From contig NZ_CP029426.2 of NCBI RefSeq assembly GCF_002266435.3, positions 4,432,001-4,496,000 on the forward strand: a stretch of DNA of 64,000 nt. The letters run 5' to 3'. Position 1 is the stretch's first letter; every line of letters begins with the position of its first letter. Below the pieces are notes generated by a model that was given only the letters and a program-made list of their open reading frames with translations, was not told the origin of the DNA and made no database searches. The stretch comes from Bradyrhizobium amphicarpaeae. Its GTDB lineage: Bacteria > Pseudomonadota > Alphaproteobacteria > Rhizobiales > Xanthobacteraceae. The position numbers and the translations under genes are program-made. Shown piece after piece: positions 25,796 to 34,343 of the stretch.

Positions 25796-26797
25796 GTGAT
25801 TGATCAGAAATGGAACGTGATGGTCACCGGTGGCGCCGGCTATGTCGGCAGCGTGCTGGTTCCCCAGTTGCTGGCAGCGGGCCACAAGGTCACGGTGCTC
25901 GACCTGTTCATGTACGGTGACGATGTCTTCGACGCGGTTCGCAACAATCCGAACCTTCGCCTGATCAAGGGCGACATCCGCGATGAGGCGGCGATCAACG
26001 AGGCGATGCGCGGCAACAATGCGGTGATCCACCTCGCCTGCATCTCCAACGACCCCTCGTTCGAGCTGGATCCGGGGCTCGGCAAGTCCATCAACTACGA
26101 CTGCTTCCGTCCGATGGTGCGCGCCGCCAAAAAGGCCGGCATCAAGCGCTTCATCTACGCCTCCTCGTCGAGCGTCTACGGCATCAAGGACGAGGCCGAA
26201 GTGACCGAGGAACTGTCCTGCGAGCCGCTCACGGATTACTCCAAGTTCAAGGCGATGTGCGAGACCGACCTCGCCGAAGAGGCCGCTTCCGGCTTCGTCA
26301 CCTGCACGGTTCGTCCCGCCACCGTCTGCGGCTACGCACCGCGGCAGCGGCTCGACGTCGTCGTCAACATCCTGACCAACCTCGCGGTCAACACCGGCCG
26401 CATCCGGGTGTTCGGCGGAACGCAGAAGCGGCCCAATTTGCACATCCAGGACATGTCGGCGGCCTACCTGTTCCTGCTGCAGCAGGATGACGCGAAGATC
26501 GACGGCAAGACCTACAACATCGGCTACGAGAACCACTCGCTGATGAAGATCGCCGACATCGTCAAATCGGTGGTCGGAAACAACGTCGAGGTCGCCGTCG
26601 AGTCGACCGACGATCTTCGCTCCTACCACGTCTCCTCGGAGAAGATCCGCCGCGAGCTCGGATTTGCACCGACGCACACGATCGAGCAGGCCGTGTCCGG
26701 CCTGGTGGACGCCTTCAGGTCCGGCCGCCTGCCGAACTCGCTGAACGATCCCCGGTATTTCAACATCAAGATGATGCAGAACATCAGCCTGAAGTGA
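25796..26797 (+). CDS. NAD-dependent epimerase/dehydratase
   Basis: A 333-residue extended SDR protein, distinct in sequence from the epimerase at 23104. It has VMVTGGAGYVGSVLVPQLL at the N-terminus, the active-site serine stretch ASSSSVYGI, and the YxxxK motif as DYSKFKAMCE. The substrate-binding half contains RPATVCGYAPRQRLD. It starts with GTG, chosen because GGAGA lies just upstream and no ATG fits. The stop codon overlaps the start of the HAD gene (GTGA). It probably acts on the product of the preceding kinase/nucleotidyltransferase, perhaps as a nucleotide-sugar epimerase or reductase. Confidence 0.86.
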   Translation: MIDQKWNVMVTGGAGYVGSVLVPQLLAAGHKVTVLDLFMYGDDVFDAVRNNPNLRLIKGDIRDEAAINEAMRGNNAVIHLACISNDPSFELDPGLGKSINYDCFRPMVRAAKKAGIKRFIYASSSSVYGIKDEAEVTEELSCEPLTDYSKFKAMCETDLAEEAASGFVTCTVRPATVCGYAPRQRLDVVVNILTNLAVNTGRIRVFGGTQKRPNLHIQDMSAAYLFLLQQDDAKIDGKTYNIGYENHSLMKIADIVKSVVGNNVEVAVESTDDLRSYHVSSEKIRRELGFAPTHTIEQAVSGLVDAFRSGRLPNSLNDPRYFNIKMMQNISLK

Positions 26798-27414
26798 GCG
26801 GCGTGCGGATCGGCATCGATTTCGACAACACGATCATCTGCTACGACAAGGTCTTTGCCGCCGCGGCGCGTCAGCGCGACCTGGTGCCGGAGGGCTGGGA
26901 CGGGCTGAAGAACGATGTGCGGGATTTCTTGCGATCCCGCACGGGCGGCGAGCTCGCCTGGCAAGGCCTTCAAGGCTTCGTCTATGGCAAGGGCATTGGC
27001 GGCGCCGAGATCTATCCGGGCGTTCGCGAATTCCTGGTTGCGTGCAGACAGGCCGGCGCCAAGGTCTACATCGTCAGCCACAAGACCCGATTCGGTCATC
27101 AGGACCCCGACCATACCGACCTGCGCGAGGCCGCACGCGGCTGGCTGCGTGGTGCCGGCCTCATCGACGCTGCCGACGCGGCGCTGGCCACCGGCGATGT
27201 CTATTTCGAGGACACGATGGCCGCCAAGGTCGACAGGCTCGCGAGCCTGGGGCTGAACATCTTCATCGACGATCTCGTCGAGGTGTTCGAGCAGCCGCAT
27301 TTCCCGAAGGGCACGCGATCGATCCTGTTCACGCGTTCGCAGACCCCGCACCCCGAACATTGCAAACCGATCGCGACATGGGCCGGCATCCGCGACGAGG
27401 TGTTTGCGGCATGA
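26794..27414 (+). CDS. HAD-family phosphatase-like protein
   Basis: A 206-residue haloacid dehalogenase-fold protein. Motif I is GIDFDNTIICYDK with both aspartates, motif II is a serine in YIVSHKTRFG, and motif IV is the acidic pair in IFIDDLVEVFE. These support phosphatase activity. Its position in a cluster with isomerase, kinase and nucleotidyltransferase suggests the role that GmhB plays in heptose synthesis, removal of the C7 phosphate, although it is not an obvious GmhB orthologue. The GTG start overlaps the upstream stop by four bases; GTG 26803 is an alternative. The downstream gene overlaps by ATGA. Confidence 0.78.
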   Translation: MSGVRIGIDFDNTIICYDKVFAAAARQRDLVPEGWDGLKNDVRDFLRSRTGGELAWQGLQGFVYGKGIGGAEIYPGVREFLVACRQAGAKVYIVSHKTRFGHQDPDHTDLREAARGWLRGAGLIDAADAALATGDVYFEDTMAAKVDRLASLGLNIFIDDLVEVFEQPHFPKGTRSILFTRSQTPHPEHCKPIATWAGIRDEVFAA

Positions 27415-28448
27415 GCGAGCCCGACATCGGCGCAGCGGAGGCGATGGCGATCGGCAGCCGTCTGGCGGGCGCCCGGGTCGCGGCCGCCCAGCCGGCGCGA
27501 TCCGGCGGCAACAACAGGGTGTTTCGGCTGGAGATGGCGCAGGGTCCGCCCCTCGCCCTCAAGCATTATCCGTCCGACGGACGCGACCGCCTGGGACAGG
27601 AATATGACGCGCTCGCATTTCTGTCGCGCCACGACATCAGTTCGACGCCGCAGCCGATCGCAAAGGACGCCGATGCGTTCTGCGCACTGTATCAATGGTT
27701 CGACGGCGACGCGGCGGTGCTGCATCCCCAGGACGACGACGCCGACCAGCTGGCCGATTTCCTGATCGAATTGCAGAAGCTGCGCAACGCCGAAGGTGCG
27801 CGCACCCTGAGGAACGCGTCAGCCAGCATCTTTTCACCCGAGGAAGCCATCGCCCAGTACGAGCAGCGCCTGGACGGACTGAGGCGGGCCTCCGACGATC
27901 ATCCGGACTTGCGCACCTTCGTCGACGGCAGCCTGGTTCCCAGCACTGCCGCCGCCATTCAGCGGCTCCGCCAGCGCTATGCGGAACTGGGGCGTGATCC
28001 TGCCGCGGACCTCTTGCCCGCGCATCGCGCATTGAGCCCGTCGGATTTCGGACTGCACAATGCGCTGCGCGGCCGAGACGGCAGGCTGCGCTTCATCGAC
28101 TTCGAATATTTCGGCTGGGACGACCCGGTCAAGCTGGTGTCCGACACCGCGATTCACCCCGGCAGCGATCTGCCCGAGGCGAGCGCGAATCGCTTGATCG
28201 AACGGCTCTCGAGCGCCTTCGAAGCCGGGGATGACGCGTTTGCGATCCGCCGTGACGTACTGTATCCTGTGTTCGGGGCGATCTGGTGCCTGATTGTCCT
28301 GAATGCTTATTTGCCCGAAAGCCGCTCCCGGCGCGCCTTGGTTGCGCAAGGTGGCGATCTGACGGTCCGCCTTGCCGGTCAGCTCGACAAAGCCCGCCGG
28401 CTTCATCAAACGATTTGCCAACGTGATCCAGATCTCACCCCACGCTGA
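27411..28448 (+). CDS. Aminoglycoside-phosphotransferase-fold kinase
   Basis: A 345-residue kinase-like protein of the APH/choline-kinase superfamily. The nucleotide-loop region RSGGNNRVFRLEM is near the start. The catalytic loop is LSPSDFGLHNALR, in which the usual first histidine of HxDxxxxN is replaced by serine while the catalytic Asp and Asn remain. The metal-binding Asp is in FIDFEYFGWDDP. It probably phosphorylates a small sugar or alcohol in the island pathway. ATG 27411 overlaps the HAD stop (ATGA), a sign of coupling; the frame is open further upstream but that part is inside the HAD gene. Confidence 0.75.
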   Translation: MSEPDIGAAEAMAIGSRLAGARVAAAQPARSGGNNRVFRLEMAQGPPLALKHYPSDGRDRLGQEYDALAFLSRHDISSTPQPIAKDADAFCALYQWFDGDAAVLHPQDDDADQLADFLIELQKLRNAEGARTLRNASASIFSPEEAIAQYEQRLDGLRRASDDHPDLRTFVDGSLVPSTAAAIQRLRQRYAELGRDPAADLLPAHRALSPSDFGLHNALRGRDGRLRFIDFEYFGWDDPVKLVSDTAIHPGSDLPEASANRLIERLSSAFEAGDDAFAIRRDVLYPVFGAIWCLIVLNAYLPESRSRRALVAQGGDLTVRLAGQLDKARRLHQTICQRDPDLTPR

Positions 28449-29271
28449 AGCCGCCCTCACCTGCACGCTGGACGAGCGCAGTCTCTATTTGCGCCGCCTG
28501 GTCCTCGGTTCTGTCCGTTCGGCCGGACGCGGCCATGTCGGTCCTGCCCTGTCGCTGATCGAGATGGTCCGCGTGCTCTACGACGACGTGCTGCGGATCG
28601 ACCCGCAGAACCCGCGCGATCCCGAACGCGACCGCGCCATCCTCAGCAAGGGACACGGTTGTCTGGCGCTCTATGCGCTGCTGGCCGACCGCGGCTTCTT
28701 CCCGCTGTCGGAGCTGGACGGCTTTTGCGGCTCCGACAGTATTTTGGGCGGACATCCCGAATACGGCATGGTGCCGGGTGTCGAGGCGTCGACCGGCGCG
28801 CTCGGACACGGCCTGTCGATCGGCGTCGGCCTCGCGCTCGCCGCCCGCATGCGCGAGCGCAGCTACCGGACCTTCGTGCTGCTCGGCGACGGCGAGATCA
28901 ACGAGGGATCGGTGTGGGAGGCCGCCATGGGCGCGGCCAAGCACGGCCTCGACAACCTCGTCGCGATGATCGACTACAACAAGCTCCAGAGCTACGGGCC
29001 CACCGACTACGTCCTGCCGCTGGAGCCACTCGCGGACAAATGGCGCAGCTTCGGCTTTGCCGTGCAGGAGCTCAATGGCCACGACGTCGGCGCCCTGCGC
29101 ACCGTGCTGAAGCAGGTCCCGGCCGTTCCGGGCAAGCCTACCGCGGTGATCTGCCATACCGTCAAAGGCAAGGGTCTGCCGCCCGCGGAATCCAACGCCG
29201 ACTGGCATCACAAGAACAAGCTGTCCGACAGCGAACTCGACGCCATCCGCGTCGCCGTCGGCGATTTTTGA
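28423..29271 (+). CDS. Transketolase, N-terminal (thiamine-diphosphate-binding) subunit
   Basis: A 282-residue protein equal to the first part of a transketolase. It carries SKGHGCLALYALLADRG, the GHGLSIGVGLALAARM block and the thiamine-diphosphate Mg motif LLGDGEINEGSVWEA with the matching Asn further on (DYNKLQSYG). Transketolases move two-carbon ketol units between sugars and can form sedoheptulose 7-phosphate. The partner half is encoded ten bases downstream. GTG 28423 is chosen, overlapping the kinase stop by 26 bases; a TTG at 28372 is possible. This is a dedicated copy inside a sugar cluster rather than an obvious housekeeping enzyme. Confidence 0.88.
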   Translation: MIQISPHAEAALTCTLDERSLYLRRLVLGSVRSAGRGHVGPALSLIEMVRVLYDDVLRIDPQNPRDPERDRAILSKGHGCLALYALLADRGFFPLSELDGFCGSDSILGGHPEYGMVPGVEASTGALGHGLSIGVGLALAARMRERSYRTFVLLGDGEINEGSVWEAAMGAAKHGLDNLVAMIDYNKLQSYGPTDYVLPLEPLADKWRSFGFAVQELNGHDVGALRTVLKQVPAVPGKPTAVICHTVKGKGLPPAESNADWHHKNKLSDSELDAIRVAVGDF

Positions 29272-29281
29272 TCGGCTCCCC

Positions 29282-30241
29282 ATGCGCAACACCGCGATGA
29301 ACATGGTCCACAAGCTCGCCGCGCGCGACGAGCGTGTGCTCTATATCGGCTCCGATCCCGGCGCCGGCACCTTGCGTGCGATGAGCAAGGAGTTTCCGAA
29401 GCGCCATCTGATCGAGGGCATTTCGGAAGCGCACATCATCGGCATGTCGGCCGGTCTCGCGATGGAAGGCTTCGTGCCTTACGTCAATACCATCGCGACC
29501 TTCCTCACCCGCCGCTGCTACGAGCAAGTCGCCGTCGATCTCTGTCTGCACAATCTGCCGGTGCGCCTGATCGCCAATGGCGGCGGGCTGGTCTACGCAC
29601 CGCTCGGCCCCACCCACCAGGCGATCGAAGACATCGCCATCATGCGGGCGCTGCCGAACATGACGGTGATCTGCCCGTGCGATGCCGACGAGGCCGCGCG
29701 CATGATGGACAAGACGCTCGACTGGACCGGACCAATCTACATCCGGCTCGGCAAGGGCGGCGACGCCGTCGTCTCGAAGGCCGAGCACGGCTTCGAGATC
29801 GGCAAGGCCATCCTGATGCGCCCGCCGGGCGACGTCCTCATGGTGACCACCGGCATCATGCTCCAGCGTGCCATCGCCGCTGCCGACCTGCTGGCCGCGC
29901 AAGGCGTCCGCGCCGGCATCCTGCACATGCATACGGTGAAGCCGCTCGACACCGAAGCGCTGCTGCAGGCCATCCGCGGCATCAAGCTGCTGGCAACGCT
30001 GGAGGAGCACGTGCCCTCCGGCGGCCTCGGCAGCGCTGTCGCGGAGACGCTGATCGACAAGCTTGGTTCGGGCCTGCCCGCGATGCTGCGGCTATCGCTG
30101 CCGGACCGCTTCATGCACAATTACGGCTCGCAGGACTCGCTGCTGAAGAAGCACGGCCTCGCGCCCAATGCCATCGCGGCCTCGATCGAGCACGCGCTCG
30201 CGGCGTCGCGCACATCCTCCCCTCAACTCCATTCCACCTGA
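29282..30241 (+). CDS. Transketolase, C-terminal (pyrimidine-binding and C-terminal domain) subunit
   Basis: A 319-residue protein equal to the second and third domains of transketolase. The conserved Glu that activates the cofactor lies in LIEGISEAHIIGMSAGLA. The motif region NGGGLVYAPLGPTHQAIEDIA carries the substrate-contacting histidine block. The C-terminal domain begins around GDVLMVTTGIMLQRAIAAA. With the preceding gene it should form a two-gene (split) transketolase heterotetramer, as seen in some archaea and in specialised sugar clusters. It ends eight bases before the first aminotransferase gene. Confidence 0.9.
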   Translation: MRNTAMNMVHKLAARDERVLYIGSDPGAGTLRAMSKEFPKRHLIEGISEAHIIGMSAGLAMEGFVPYVNTIATFLTRRCYEQVAVDLCLHNLPVRLIANGGGLVYAPLGPTHQAIEDIAIMRALPNMTVICPCDADEAARMMDKTLDWTGPIYIRLGKGGDAVVSKAEHGFEIGKAILMRPPGDVLMVTTGIMLQRAIAAADLLAAQGVRAGILHMHTVKPLDTEALLQAIRGIKLLATLEEHVPSGGLGSAVAETLIDKLGSGLPAMLRLSLPDRFMHNYGSQDSLLKKHGLAPNAIAASIEHALAASRTSSPQLHST

Positions 30242-30249
30242 CGGGTCAC

Positions 30250-31356
30250 ATGTACGACGTTCGATATTCCTATCTGCTCGAGCAATTCTCCGACCCCGCG
30301 CCCATTCTGGCCGAGATCGGCCGGCTGGTTGCGACCGGTGACTTCACCCTTGGCAAGCCCGTCGCCGAATTCGAGAAACGCTTTGCCGAACTGATCGGCG
30401 TGCGCCACGCCATCGGCGTCGGATCCGGCACCGACGCACTCAAGCTGCCGCTCAAGGCGCTCGGCGTCGGCCATGGCGACGAGGTCATCACCGCTGCCAA
30501 TACCTTCATCGCCACCGTCGGCGCCATCGCGGAGACCGGCGCCACGCCGGTGCTGGTCGACTGCGACGATTCCTTCTGCATGAACGTCGACCAGGTCGAA
30601 GCCGCCATCACCAAAAAGACCAAGGCGATCATGCCGGTCCAGCTGACTGGCGAGGTCACCGACATGGGCAAGCTGATGCCGATCGCGCAGCGCCACAATC
30701 TCCCCGTGGTCGAGGACGCCTGCCAGGGCATCCTGTCGGAGTTCGCGGGCAAGCGCTCCGGCACCCACGGCATCGCCGCCGGCTTCTCGCTGCATCCGCT
30801 CAAGAACCTCAACGTCTGGGGCGATGCCGGCGTGGTCGTCACCAATGACGACGGCATGAACGAGAAGCTGCGCCTGATCCGCAACCACGGCATGAAGAAC
30901 CGCGACGAGATTTCGATCCTCGGATGCAACTCGCGGCTCGATTCCCTGCAGGCCGTCGTCGGCAACTGGCTGATCGGCCAGACCGGCGAGATCACGCGGC
31001 GCCGGATCGAGAATGCGGCCTATTACGACGCGGGCCTGGCCGGCCTGCCCGGCCTGCGCGTTCCGCAGCGCCGGCCCAACGTGAAGCACGTCTACCATCT
31101 CTACATGGTGTTCGCCGAGCGCCGCGACGAGCTCTACCAATACTGCCTGGACAACGGCATCGAGGCCAAGATCCACTACCCGATCCCGCTGTATCAGCAG
31201 GAGGGGCTGAAGCATCTCGGCTACGCGCCCGGCACATTCCCGGTCACCGACCGCCACGCCAAGGAAGTCATCAGCTTCCCCGTCGACCAGCATCTGACGC
31301 GCGCCCAGCAGGATCGCGTCATCGAGACCGTCAGGAAGTTCTGCCATGGACGCTGA
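30250..31356 (+). CDS. DegT/DnrJ/EryC1/StrS-family PLP-dependent sugar aminotransferase (first copy)
   Basis: A 368-residue enzyme of the family that aminates nucleotide-linked keto sugars using PLP. Visible are the cofactor phosphate block GVGSGTDALKLPLKALG, the aspartate stacking region VVEDACQGI and the Schiff-base lysine in SLHPLKNLNVWGDAG. The C-terminal part has YHLYMVFAERRDE and KIHYPIPLYQQ, which contact the sugar nucleotide. ATG 30250 is used; the frame is open much further upstream but there it overlaps the transketolase gene. It overlaps the next aminotransferase by 11 bases. Some family members are dehydratases rather than transaminases, but the lysine argues for PLP aldimine chemistry. 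Confidence 0.9.
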   Translation: MYDVRYSYLLEQFSDPAPILAEIGRLVATGDFTLGKPVAEFEKRFAELIGVRHAIGVGSGTDALKLPLKALGVGHGDEVITAANTFIATVGAIAETGATPVLVDCDDSFCMNVDQVEAAITKKTKAIMPVQLTGEVTDMGKLMPIAQRHNLPVVEDACQGILSEFAGKRSGTHGIAAGFSLHPLKNLNVWGDAGVVVTNDDGMNEKLRLIRNHGMKNRDEISILGCNSRLDSLQAVVGNWLIGQTGEITRRRIENAAYYDAGLAGLPGLRVPQRRPNVKHVYHLYMVFAERRDELYQYCLDNGIEAKIHYPIPLYQQEGLKHLGYAPGTFPVTDRHAKEVISFPVDQHLTRAQQDRVIETVRKFCHGR

Positions 31357-32464
31357 CACCAGCCGCCGGCGCATCGGTTACGTCAATCTTCCCGCCCAGT
31401 TCGAGGAAGAGCGCACCGAGATCATGCAGGCGGTGGAAGGCGTATTCCAGCGCGGCGACTTCATCGGCGGCGCGGCGGTCGGAAAACTCGAAGAGGAATT
31501 GTCCGCCTATCTCGGCTCGCCCCATGTGGTGACGCTGAACTCCGGCACCGACGCGCTGATCCTCGCCTTGCGGGCGCTCGACATCGGTCCCGGCGACGAG
31601 GTGATCACCCCGCCGAATTCGTTCGTGGCATCGACCGCCGCCATCGTCGCGGTTGGCGCCACGCCTGTCTTTGCGGACGTGCTGCCGGACCAGAACATCG
31701 ACCCGGCCGCGGTCGAGGCCGCCGTCACGTCGCGCACCAAGGCGATCATGCCGGTTCATCTGACGGGCCGCATGGCCGACATGGGCCCGCTGATGGCGAT
31801 TGCTGACAAGCACGCGCTCGCCGTGATCGAGGACAGCGCGCAAGCCATCGGCTCGACCTATGACGGCCGCATGAGCGGCACCATCGGCACATTCGGCTGC
31901 TTCTCCGCCCACCCCTTGAAGAATCTCAATGCCGCCGGCGATGCCGGCTTCCTCGTCACGGCCGACGCCGAGATGGCCGCACGCATCCGTCGCCTGCGCA
32001 ATCACGGGCTGATCAACCGCAGCGACGTCCAGGAATGGGGCATCGTGTCGCGGCTCGACACGCTGCAGGCCGAGGTGCTGCGCATTCGCCTGCGCCACCT
32101 GCCCTCGGTGATCGAACGCCGGCGCCGTAACGCCGCGCAATACCGCGCCGAGCTCGCAGGGCTCCCTCTGTTCATTCCGCCCTGCCGCAACATCGAGTTC
32201 AATACCTTCCACACCTTCGTGGTTCAGACCGACCGCCGCAACGACTTCCAGAAATACCTGGCCGACAAGGGCATCGAGACCGCCATTCACTATCCGGTCC
32301 CGATTCATTTGCAGCCGGCGGCGGCGCATCTCGGGCAAGGCCGCGGCGCGTTCCCGGTGACGGAACGGCAGGCTGAGCAGATCCTCACGCTTCCCATCAA
32401 CCAGTTCCTGTCGGCCGCCGATATCAGCTATATCTGCGCGACCGCCCGGGAGTATTTTGCATGA
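31346..32464 (+). CDS. DegT/DnrJ/EryC1/StrS-family PLP-dependent sugar aminotransferase (second copy)
   Basis: A 372-residue relative of the preceding protein. It has the phosphate-binding NSGTDALILALRALD, the stacking block VIEDSAQAIGSTYDG, and the catalytic lysine in SAHPLKNLNAAGDAG. It also keeps the paired C-terminal segment IHYPVPIHLQPAA. The two copies share a layout and several blocks but differ through much of their length, so they probably act on different sugars or carbons rather than being a recent duplicate. The ATG lies inside the end of the first copy, and the stop overlaps the oxygenase start (ATGA). Confidence 0.9.
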   Translation: MDADTSRRRIGYVNLPAQFEEERTEIMQAVEGVFQRGDFIGGAAVGKLEEELSAYLGSPHVVTLNSGTDALILALRALDIGPGDEVITPPNSFVASTAAIVAVGATPVFADVLPDQNIDPAAVEAAVTSRTKAIMPVHLTGRMADMGPLMAIADKHALAVIEDSAQAIGSTYDGRMSGTIGTFGCFSAHPLKNLNAAGDAGFLVTADAEMAARIRRLRNHGLINRSDVQEWGIVSRLDTLQAEVLRIRLRHLPSVIERRRRNAAQYRAELAGLPLFIPPCRNIEFNTFHTFVVQTDRRNDFQKYLADKGIETAIHYPVPIHLQPAAAHLGQGRGAFPVTERQAEQILTLPINQFLSAADISYICATAREYFA

Positions 32465-33267
32465 CGGATACGGACTTCCTCCAGGCCGATGAGCAGGCGC
32501 TGGCGCAGCGCTTCATCGACAACGGCTTCGTCACCACGCCGGCCGACGATCGCGCAGGCCTCGACCGGATCCAGCGGCGCGCCGCGGAGCTTGCGGCAGA
32601 CTATCTGAAGCTGCCGCACAGCAACGATCCCTATGCGATGCTCGACAGCATCCACACGCGCGTGAGCGTGGACGATCTCAACGGCCTGCGGCTGCACGTC
32701 TTCAACGGCCTCAACGCCGAAGCGTGGTTCCGGCCGACCTATTTCCGCCTGGCGCGCTCGACGATCGAGACCATCGTCGGCAACGAGCTCTGCATGCAGC
32801 GCCGCGTCAATCTCAGCATCCAGATGCCCGGCGACAGCTCGTCGCTGCTCGCCACCCATTCCGACGTCTGGTCGGGCGACTCGCCGTTCGAGGTCGTGGT
32901 GTGGGTGCCGCTGGTTGACGTCCACCACACCAAGGCGATGTATCTGCTGCCGCCGTCGCTGAACAGCGACATGCAGGACCGGATGGCCGACCTGCGCAGC
33001 GCCGAGGAGCTGTACAAGACGATCCAGCCACACGCGACCTTCATCGAGATTCCCTACGGTCACGTGATGCTCTTCAACCAGACCCTGATGCACGGCAATC
33101 GCGTCAACGAGGAGCCCGGCACGCGCTGGAGCATGAATTGCCGGTTCAAGAGCATCATGTCGCCCTACGCGGACAAGCGCTTCGGCGAGTTCTTCGAGCC
33201 GATCCTGCTGCGTCCGGCGACGCGGGTCGGCATGCAATACAAGTTGCCGGGAGGCTTCCATGGCTGA
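32461..33267 (+). CDS. 2OG-Fe(II)/phytanoyl-CoA-dioxygenase-like oxygenase of a sporadic carbohydrate cluster
   Basis: A 268-residue protein whose central part looks like a cupin-fold 2-oxoglutarate/iron oxygenase. The likely metal ligands are the HxD pair in ATHSDVWSGDSPFE and a distal His in LMHGNRVNEEPGTRWSMN, which also offers the arginine expected to bind 2-oxoglutarate. It would hydroxylate or oxidise a sugar intermediate. From memory it matches the oxygenase family annotated as a member of the sporadic carbohydrate cluster that accompanies LIC12192-type proteins, and the next gene is exactly such a protein, overlapping by eight bases. Activity and substrate are unproven. Confidence 0.75.
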   Translation: MTDTDFLQADEQALAQRFIDNGFVTTPADDRAGLDRIQRRAAELAADYLKLPHSNDPYAMLDSIHTRVSVDDLNGLRLHVFNGLNAEAWFRPTYFRLARSTIETIVGNELCMQRRVNLSIQMPGDSSSLLATHSDVWSGDSPFEVVVWVPLVDVHHTKAMYLLPPSLNSDMQDRMADLRSAEELYKTIQPHATFIEIPYGHVMLFNQTLMHGNRVNEEPGTRWSMNCRFKSIMSPYADKRFGEFFEPILLRPATRVGMQYKLPGGFHG

Positions 33268-33652
33268 GCGAGCCGGCCATCGTGGCTATATCGGTGCCCG
33301 GCCGCTGAACGGCAGCCGCACCCCGCAGCACGTCCAGAACATCGTGATCCGCGACTACGCGCGGCGCAAGAACCTGCAGTTTCTGCTCAGCGCCGTCGAG
33401 CACATCATGCCCGGCAGCTACATGGTGCTCGAGGACATCATGGACGAGCTGCCCCGACTGAATGGCCTCATCCTCTACAGCATCTTCATGCTGCCGCCCG
33501 ACGAGGCACGGCGACGGGAGATCTACGACCGCGTGCTGCGTGAAGGCTGCGACCTGCACGCCGCCGTCGAGGAAATCACGCTGTCGTCGCAGAAGGACAT
33601 CCAGGCCGTCGAGGACATCCTGCTGGTCAATAAATACGCCACCATCCTGTGA
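33260..33652 (+). CDS. LIC12192-family sporadic carbohydrate cluster protein
   Basis: A 130-residue protein of unknown function. Its opening (HRGYIGARPLNGSRTPQHVQ) and following NIVIRDYARRKNLQFLLSA match my memory of the family named after Leptospira LIC12192, found only sporadically and in surface-carbohydrate clusters. No catalytic motif is obvious. It is mixed alpha/beta by appearance, with no signal peptide or membrane helix. It overlaps the oxygenase gene and is 25 bases from the methyltransferase gene. Its constant company with sugar enzymes suggests an enzyme or scaffold in the same pathway. Confidence 0.8.
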   Translation: MAERAGHRGYIGARPLNGSRTPQHVQNIVIRDYARRKNLQFLLSAVEHIMPGSYMVLEDIMDELPRLNGLILYSIFMLPPDEARRREIYDRVLREGCDLHAAVEEITLSSQKDIQAVEDILLVNKYATIL

Positions 33653-33677
33653 CGATGTCGCGGACCGGTTGGCCCCC

Positions 33678-34343
33678 ATGACCGAGATCAACCTGCTCCA
33701 GCCGATGCACGCCTCGACCAGGCGCAACTACGTTCAGCGCGTGGTCGAGCACGACAAGGCGGAATCCGCCACCATCGCCCGGCAATGGGGGCGCGACTAT
33801 TGGGACGGCGACCGGCGCTACGGCTATGGCGGCTATCGCTATGACGGACGCTGGCGCCCGCTCGCCCAGACCCTGATCGATCGCTACGGCATCAAGCCCG
33901 GCATGAGCGTGCTCGATGTCGGTTGCGGCAAGGGCTATTTGCTCTACGAGTTCACCCAGCTCGTCCCCGACCTCACGATCGCCGGCATCGACATCTCCGA
34001 CTACGGCATCGCCAACGCCAAGGAGGAGGTGCGACCGCAGCTCCAGGTCGGCAGCGCCGTCGAGCTCCCCTACCCCAATCACGGCTTCGACCTCGTGGTA
34101 TCGCTCGGCGTGCTGCACAACCTTCCGCTCGAAGACGTCTTCCGCGCGGTGCGGGAGATCGAACGCGTCGGACGCGGCACCTCGAAATATCTGATGGTGG
34201 AATCGTTCCGCAACGAGCGCGAAAAGGCGAACCTGCTGTATTGGCAGCTCACCTGCCTGAGCTTCCACGGCCCGGAAACCTGGGCCTGGATCTACGACAC
34301 ATGCGGCTATCGGGGCGACCATGGGTTCATCTTCTTCGAGTGA
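33678..34343 (+). CDS. Class I SAM-dependent methyltransferase
   Basis: A 221-residue methyltransferase. Motif I is MSVLDVGCGKGYLLYEF, motif II ends in GIDISDYG, and motif IV-V are GFDLVVSLGVLHNLPLEDV. The N-terminal 70 residues contain a Tyr/Gly-rich segment (RRYGYGGYRYDGRWRP). ATG 33678 is chosen because the frame upstream lies inside the LIC12192-type gene. The stop overlaps the start of the cupin gene by 23 bases. A sugar O- or N-methylation is likely from context, but the acceptor is unknown. Confidence 0.82.
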   Translation: MTEINLLQPMHASTRRNYVQRVVEHDKAESATIARQWGRDYWDGDRRYGYGGYRYDGRWRPLAQTLIDRYGIKPGMSVLDVGCGKGYLLYEFTQLVPDLTIAGIDISDYGIANAKEEVRPQLQVGSAVELPYPNHGFDLVVSLGVLHNLPLEDVFRAVREIERVGRGTSKYLMVESFRNEREKANLLYWQLTCLSFHGPETWAWIYDTCGYRGDHGFIFFE

